In this document: piece after piece, positions 59,632-64,000 of the stretch
Numbering within the stretch: the first letter of the stretch is position 1
Layout: the number at the start of each line of letters is the position of its first letter
Source of the DNA: Embleya sp045207655
GTDB taxonomy: Bacteria; Actinomycetota; Actinomycetes; Streptomycetales; Streptomycetaceae
NCBI RefSeq assembly: GCF_045207655.1
Contig: NZ_CP108784.1
Span: 4,030,001-4,094,000, forward strand
Reading direction: 5' to 3'
DNA length: 64,000 nt
Notes under the pieces: generated by a model
Told to the model about the DNA's origin: nothing
Seen by the model: the letters and a program-made list of their open reading frames with translations, nothing else
Databases searched by the model: none
Translations under genes and position numbers: made by a program

Positions 59632-62177
59632 TGTGGGGGCTCGCGCTGCGCACGCTGCGCTTCCGGGCCGGTGGCTTCGTCGCCACCTTCGTCGCGCTGT
59701 GTTTCGGCGCGACGGTGGTGATGGCCTGCGGCGGGCTGCTCGAGACCGGGGTACGCAACAACGCGCCGCCGCAACGCCTGGCCCAGGCCTCGCTGTTGGT
59801 GATCGGCGATCCCACCTTCACCGGCCCACGCGACGGATCCGGGGACCGGGAGCGGGACTTCGCCCTGGCCGAGCGGGTGCCGTTGGACGCGCGGCTCGTG
59901 GATCGGGTGCGGGGCCTGGAGGGTGTGCGCGCGGCGGTCGGCGAACGCACCTTCGAGACCGCGCTGACCAGCGCCGGTGGCGGTCGCAAGGCACAGGGGC
60001 ACGCCTGGGAGTCGGCGGCGCTGACGCCGTACGCCCTCACCCGAGGGGCCGCGCCGGTCGGGCCCGACGAGGTGGTCCTGGATGCCGCGCTCGCGCGCCG
60101 CGCGGGCGTCGCCGTGGGCGACCGGGTCGAGATCGCCGCACACGGCGGCTCGGCCGCGTACCGGGTCACCGGCATCGCGCAGCCGGCGCGTACCGTCCCG
60201 CAGGCCACCATGTTCTTCGCGGCGGCCGAGGCGGAGCGGCTCGCGGCACCCGCCGGCACCATCGCCGACATCGCAATCGTGGCCGACCCGGGCGCCGATC
60301 TCGGCGCGCTGCGCAAGCGGGTCGCCGGCGCGCTGAACGAGGACCGGGCCAGGATCCTCGCCGGCGACGATCGCGGCGCGGTCGAGCACCCCGAGATCCT
60401 GGCGGACAAGTCCGACCTGATCTCGCTGGCGGGCGTCTTCGGCGGGCTGGCGGTCGCGGTCGCGGTGTTCGTGGTGGCCGGCACGATCGGGCTGTCCGTA
60501 CAGCAGCGCCGCCGCGAGTTCGCGTTGATGCGCGCGATCGGCGCGACGCCGCGTCAGTTGCGCCGGATGTTGCTCGGCGAGACGTTCCTGGTGACCGTGC
60601 TCGCGGCGGGTGTCGCGTGGTTCACCGGACCCGCCGCCGGTCGGGTGCTCTTCGACCGGCTGGTGACCTCCGGCATGGTCGCCGAGACGGTGCGGTTCGA
60701 GCAGGGCTGGATCCCGGCGGTCGCGGCGGCGGGCGCGGTGCTGCTGACCGCACTGGTCGGCGGCTTCATCGGCGCGCGACGCACGGTGACCGCGAAGCCG
60801 ACCGAGGCGCTCGCCGAATCCGCGCTCCAGCAGCGCTGGTTCAACTGGTTCCGATGCGTGGTCGCGCTGATCGCGCTGGCCGGCGCCACCGCGCTGGGCC
60901 TGGTCACCGTGCTCGTCCTGGAGGGCCCGATCGCCGGGAGTACGGCGGGCCCGGCGGTGATCTGCGCCGCGATCGGCCTGGCCCTGCTCGCCCCCGGCCT
61001 GACCAAGCTGCTCACCTGGGTGTTGTCCCTTCCGCTCGGCGCGCTGACCGGCGAGTCCGGCCGGATCGCGATGCTCGGCTCACGGGCCACCTCGGTGCGG
61101 ACGGCCGCCGTGGTGACGCCGATCATGCTCGCGGTGGCGATCAGCACCGGCCAGTTGTACCTGCAGACCACCACGACCACGCACGCTGAGCGGGTGTACA
61201 CGGAAAGCCTGCGCGCCGACGCGGTGTTGACCGGTGCGGGTGGCGGTCTCGACCCGGCTCTGGTCGAGCGGGTGCGGGGCATTCCCGGCGTCGCGAGCGC
61301 GAGCGCGTACGCCGCGAGCGAGGGCTTCATCGAGCAGCCGCGGACCGCGCCGGACGGTCGGCACGGCCTGCAACTCCAGGGGGTGGATGCCGAGTTCGGT
61401 CTGCCCGCCACGGCGGTGACGGCCACCTCCGGGTCGTTGTCCGAGTTGCGCGGCAATACCGTGGCGATCCCTCGGGGTCTGGCCCGGTCGATCCATCGCG
61501 GGCCGGGTGACACGGTCCGCGTGCGGCTGGGCGACGGCGCTTCGGTGGACGTGCGCGTGGTCGCGCTGTTCGAGAGCCGGCCGGGCTACGACTCGCTGCT
61601 GCTGCCGGTGTCCCTGCTCGCGCCGCACACCACGAACGGGCTGCCCGCGCAGATCCTGGTGCGCGCGGCCGAGGGCACCGACCCCGACCGGCTGATCGCC
61701 TCGCTCGGGGCATGGGCCAAGGAGCATCCGGGCGTTCGGGCCGCCTCCAGGAACGCACTGCTGGAGACGCACGCCGAGGAATCCAAGACCCAGGCGTGGG
61801 TCAACTACCTGATCATCGGCATGCTGACCCTCTACACCGCGCTGGCCCTGATCAACTCGCTGATCCTGGCCACGCACAACCGGCGCCGCGAGTTCGGCCT
61901 GCAACGCCTGAACGGCGCGACCCGCGGCCAGATCATGCGCATGGCCGCGGTCGAGGCCACGCTCACCACGCTGATCGGCGTGATCCTGGGCACGGCCGCG
62001 GCGGCCGCGGCGGTGATCCCGTTCAGCCTGTCCCTCACCGACTCGTGGCTGCCGACCGGCCCGATCACCATCTACGCGACCGTGGTCGCCACAGCGACGA
62101 CACTCACCTTCACGGCAACCCTCCTGCCCACCTGGAACGCACTCCGAACGAGCCCGGTCACGGCGGCCCAGGCCTGA
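59631..62177 (+). CDS. FtsX-family ABC permease, two-FtsX-domain type
   Basis: 848 residues from ATG 59631. Helix 1 (GFVATFVALCFGATVVMACGG) leads to a large extracytoplasmic domain (about 45-240). The first FtsX domain is near 260-380 (LAGVFGGLAVAVAVFVVAGTIGLSVQQRRREFALMRAIGATPRQLRRMLL). Further helices follow near 395-500, then a second external domain (about 505-700) and a second FtsX domain at the end (NYLIIGMLTLYTALALINSLILATHNRRREFGLQRLNGATRGQIMR). The design matches actinomycete MacB-like exporters; the cargo is unknown. Confidence 0.94.
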   Translation: MWGLALRTLRFRAGGFVATFVALCFGATVVMACGGLLETGVRNNAPPQRLAQASLLVIGDPTFTGPRDGSGDRERDFALAERVPLDARLVDRVRGLEGVRAAVGERTFETALTSAGGGRKAQGHAWESAALTPYALTRGAAPVGPDEVVLDAALARRAGVAVGDRVEIAAHGGSAAYRVTGIAQPARTVPQATMFFAAAEAERLAAPAGTIADIAIVADPGADLGALRKRVAGALNEDRARILAGDDRGAVEHPEILADKSDLISLAGVFGGLAVAVAVFVVAGTIGLSVQQRRREFALMRAIGATPRQLRRMLLGETFLVTVLAAGVAWFTGPAAGRVLFDRLVTSGMVAETVRFEQGWIPAVAAAGAVLLTALVGGFIGARRTVTAKPTEALAESALQQRWFNWFRCVVALIALAGATALGLVTVLVLEGPIAGSTAGPAVICAAIGLALLAPGLTKLLTWVLSLPLGALTGESGRIAMLGSRATSVRTAAVVTPIMLAVAISTGQLYLQTTTTTHAERVYTESLRADAVLTGAGGGLDPALVERVRGIPGVASASAYAASEGFIEQPRTAPDGRHGLQLQGVDAEFGLPATAVTATSGSLSELRGNTVAIPRGLARSIHRGPGDTVRVRLGDGASVDVRVVALFESRPGYDSLLLPVSLLAPHTTNGLPAQILVRAAEGTDPDRLIASLGAWAKEHPGVRAASRNALLETHAEESKTQAWVNYLIIGMLTLYTALALINSLILATHNRRREFGLQRLNGATRGQIMRMAAVEATLTTLIGVILGTAAAAAAVIPFSLSLTDSWLPTGPITIYATVVATATTLTFTATLLPTWNALRTSPVTAAQA

Positions 62178-62270
62178 CGGGGACGATGGCTCGGTCGCGA
62201 GCCGGCTCCCCCGCCACCACCCGGGCGGCCCCATCGATGCGACGCCCCCCGCGAGCCACCTCCGAACATG

Positions 62271-62310
62271 ACAAAGGCCCAGGTCACCATAAAGTGACCT
62301 GGGCCTTTGT
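62271..62310. terminator. 17-base-arm terminator hairpin next to the tRNA-Thr remnant
   Basis: ACAAAGGCCCAGGTCAC (62271-62287) and 62294-62310 pair perfectly around CATAAA, and both flanks carry T/A runs. It lies three bases past the CCA end of the tRNA remnant, so it is the original terminator of the tRNA-Thr gene; it also ends the FtsX transcript. Confidence 0.9.
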
Positions 62311-62312
62311 GA

Positions 62313-62357
62313 TGGAGCCGCCTAAGGGAGTCGAACCCTTGACCTACGCATTACGAG
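62313..62357 (-). tRNA. 3' half of tRNA-Thr(CGT), attachment-site remnant
   Basis: Read leftward, the fragment has the anticodon loop CTCGTAA, the lower anticodon stem TGCGT, a T arm with TTCGACT between AAGGG and CCCTT, the acceptor strand AGGCGGC, and an encoded TCCA end at 62313. The 5' half of a tRNA is not found: the bases before the anticodon loop (CTACGGTG) cannot pair with TGCGT. A truncated tRNA next to foreign-looking DNA is the hallmark of tRNA-targeted integration. Confidence 0.85.
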
Positions 62358-62762
62358 CACCGTAGCAGCAGTCCCTTGTGATGCCGGGCAAGATCACATA
62401 GGAACGTTTGGACTGGTCAGAGGCAGTAGACCTCCCGGCCCTACCCAAGCGATGCCGGTGCGTGCCAAGGCATCCGGACACATCGGGGACACATCCGGAT
62501 GCCCTCCCCACCTGCACAAACGTGTTCCCCGGCCGCGAGCGCAACTCTGCGCTCACGGCCGGGGAACTCGGGCCACGAGCCGCCGGGGGCCTTGATCGAA
62601 TCACCCACGATCGGGGAGCCCGACGATGGCCGTCACGTGACACCCCGGCCAGCCGGTTCCACACCTAGAATCACGGGCGTGAGCACACCGTGACGGTCTG
62701 CCCCGGGCGAACCACGTTGCCATCGGCGCAGATCATGCACTGATCCAGAAAGGCCGTTCTTT
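62358..62762. other. Element-end sequence without recognisable gene, with two hairpins
   Basis: 405 bases. A 19-base-arm hairpin with one mismatch pairs 62525-62543 with 62548-62566 (left arm begins TTCCCCGGCCG). A second pairs 62469-62477 (GGCATCCGG) with 62495-62503. An open frame at 62408-62668 has no coding character. The promoter of the helicase gene should be near the right end. Confidence 0.5.
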
Positions 62763-64000
62763 GTGGATGTAGCCAAGGACGACCGGCTCCTCATTGATGG
62801 GGAGTTGGTGGTGGTCGTGGCGGCAGAACCCGTAAGCGCTGGCTTCGAGTGCATCGTCAGATCCCAAGGCCGTGGGTTACTTGAGGTTTTCGTACGTTCA
62901 GAGGATGTTGCCGGATGCAAAGTAGCCGCGTCCGATGGCAGCGGCGATAGCCAGAGGGCTACCACGGCGGTCTGGGCCCACTGGATGCGTTGGGCGATTC
63001 CAAGGATTCGATCTGCAGTTCTGGCAACCCGCCCCATCCGCCCGTACGCCCACCAGGACGACGCGGTGTTCGGCGTCATGCTCTCCCAGCCGCGGTTGCG
63101 ATTCTTGCTGGCGGATGAACCTGGCACGGGTAAGACACTGATGACGGGCATGTACCTCGCTGAGGGACGTCGGCAGCAGTTGATCCCCGGCAAGACGGTG
63201 ATCGTTGTGCCCGCCCACCTCGTAGGCAAGTGGATCCAGGAGCTGAAGCGCTTCTTTGGTATCGACGCGCAACGGATCACCGCCGAGATCGGCAGGGACC
63301 CGCTCGACCTTCGCAATGATGTGGACGTGTGGGTGGTCTCCCTCGACCTTTACACCTACAACGCCGACGTCCGCCGCAAGGTTGTCGGCAGCAGGGCGTC
63401 ATGGTCGCTCGCGGTGTTCGACGAGGCCCACCGCCTCACGCCTACCTCGCAGTACCTGGGTGCCGCCCGGCAGCTCTCTGATGCCACCCATCACCTGTTG
63501 CTGTTGACCGCAACCCCGCACCGCGGGAAGGAACACTTCTTCCGCGCCCTCCTGCATCTGCTCGATCCAGCGATCTACCCGTGGGACGAGTCGGCGAAGG
63601 ACTACGACAGCGTTTTGCGGCCGGGTAGAGACAACTTCTTGCGCCGGATGAAGGAAGATCTCCGAGACCTAGACGGCGCGCCGCTGTTTCGCCCTCGCTA
63701 CGCCGAGACCCGCCAGGTGCATCTCACTCCGGCCGAGGCCGACGCGTACGAGGCCGTGATGCGCTATGTCGATACGTGGTACTCCTCGGACTCGGTGCTC
63801 GCCCGCTCCATCTACGGCAAACGCGCCGCCTCGTCTGTCACCTCAGCTCTGGAGACTCTGCGGCGACGGCGGGCCGCCTTGACGGGCAGTCAGACAAGCC
63901 GCGTCGACCCAGTCCCGCCCGACGGGTTCGACAGCGCCGACTTCTCCCGCGCCGACCTGGATTCCGATGAGGCATGGCGAGATGCCGAGCAAGCCGTTCT
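62763..64000 (+). CDS. SNF2/DEAD-type helicase (N-terminal part, incomplete)
   Basis: At least 412 codons from GTG 62763 (VDVAKDDRLL), with GAAAGG upstream; an in-frame stop at 62691 rules out an earlier start. Walker A/motif I is LLADEPGTGKTLM (about residues 116-128), motif Ia VVPAHLVGKWIQE, the DEAD-box-like motif II FDEAHR, and motif III LLTATPHRGKEHFF. YPWDE and a charged helical stretch follow. A small unique N-terminal domain precedes the helicase core. SNF2-like proteins of this kind occur in DISARM (DrmD) and other phage-defence islands; this assignment is tentative. Codon 39 is TTA (62877). Confidence 0.8.
   Translation, partial: MDVAKDDRLLIDGELVVVVAAEPVSAGFECIVRSQGRGLLEVFVRSEDVAGCKVAASDGSGDSQRATTAVWAHWMRWAIPRIRSAVLATRPIRPYAHQDDAVFGVMLSQPRLRFLLADEPGTGKTLMTGMYLAEGRRQQLIPGKTVIVVPAHLVGKWIQELKRFFGIDAQRITAEIGRDPLDLRNDVDVWVVSLDLYTYNADVRRKVVGSRASWSLAVFDEAHRLTPTSQYLGAARQLSDATHHLLLLTATPHRGKEHFFRALLHLLDPAIYPWDESAKDYDSVLRPGRDNFLRRMKEDLRDLDGAPLFRPRYAETRQVHLTPAEADAYEAVMRYVDTWYSSDSVLARSIYGKRAASSVTSALETLRRRRAALTGSQTSRVDPVPPDGFDSADFSRADLDSDEAWRDAEQAV

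Larger units (their letters stand above)
62313..64000. mobile_element. Left junction of an element integrated in tRNA-Thr(CGT)
   Basis: The remnant 62313-62357 is the likely attachment site. To its right the base composition visibly drops, codons ending in A/T become common and a TTA codon appears, unlike the backbone. The intact tRNA copy, the integrase gene and the other attachment site should lie beyond the right window edge. Only 1.7 kb is visible, so the class (ICE, prophage, island) cannot be set. Confidence 0.7.

Noticed and set aside
58761..62177. A single 1138-codon reading frame across ATPase and permease
   Set aside because: The first third is out of frame with the real ATPase. 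The true genes start at 58798 and 59631, with ribosome site and ATGA overlap.
62358..62420. A complete tRNA gene at the tRNA-Thr position
   Set aside because: Sequence on the 5' side does not form the anticodon, D or acceptor stems with the 3' half.
62408..62668. 86-codon open frame in the element end
   Set aside because: It spans two strong hairpins, has no ribosome site and no coding character.

Overview
This window is from a very GC-rich filamentous actinomycete, most likely a member of the Streptomycetales (Streptomyces, Embleya or a relative). The evidence is the strong G/C bias at third codon positions, GTG and TTG starts, many 4-base stop/start overlaps, and a chromosomal gene order typical of this group. 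I see no CRISPR array, rRNA operon or complete tRNA gene. Almost everything looks like chromosomal backbone; the exception is the last 1.7 kb.

Layout. 1-3.2 kb: cell-surface genes (a secreted DUF11-like protein cut by the left edge, a BlaI-type repressor divergent from an M23 peptidase, an SGNH hydrolase). 3.2-11.6 kb: a leftward cofactor block, with lysS, coaX (CoA), nadC-nadB (NAD), panD-panC (pantothenate) and a DUF2520 Rossmann gene. 12.4-15 kb: a cytochrome P450, a cupin and an SDR dehydrogenase. 15.2-18.4 kb: one LuxR-type response regulator with two tandem paralogous sensor kinases. 18.5-24.1 kb: a MidA/NDUFAF7-type methyltransferase, a CaiB-like CoA-transferase, two PH-domain membrane proteins and a stand-alone NuoD homologue. 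25.9-29.6 kb: an osmoprotectant ABC transporter, with its ATPase divergent from its permease/binding-protein operon. 29.6-33.3 kb: the folate genes folE, folP, folB and folK with an NTF2-like gene and DUF3180, followed upstream by ftsH, hpt, tilS, a zinc metallopeptidase, dacB and the divergent ppa. This order matches the conserved actinobacterial lysS/pan...fol/ftsH/hpt/tilS/ppa neighbourhood, here split by about 18 kb of other genes.

40.9-56 kb: an NlpC/P60 hydrolase, a beta-propeller protein, DedA, an AlaX-like editing protein and a membrane protein. These are followed by a redox/catabolic group (two LLM flavin oxidoreductases, MarR, SDR) carrying operators shared with the CaiB gene 26 kb away, then a two-domain TerD protein, an L,D-transpeptidase, a HAD phosphatase, a degenerate APH-like kinase and a tail-anchored LEA-like protein built of thirteen 11-residue repeats. 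55.4-57 kb: a corrinoid adenosyltransferase and a FhuF-like 2Fe-2S protein behind a cobalamin riboswitch. 57.2-62.2 kb: a surface Ig-like protein, a small membrane protein and a MacB/FtsX-type ABC exporter.

The right end changes character at 62,313. There the 3' half of a tRNA-Thr(CGT), including an encoded CCA end, is followed by unrelated sequence of lower GC and an incomplete SNF2/DEAD-type helicase gene with a rare TTA codon. This looks like the host-side junction of an element integrated into a tRNA gene; its cargo, possibly a defence system, continues beyond the window.

The most interesting points are: (i) the riboswitch-controlled adenosyltransferase/FhuF pair, (ii) the stand-alone NuoD with an altered quinone-site motif close to a NuoD-methyltransferase-type gene, (iii) the tRNA-Thr island junction with its helicase, (iv) a CTGAC-N5-GTCAG operator family linking three catabolic loci, and (v) the 11-mer repeat tail-anchored protein.
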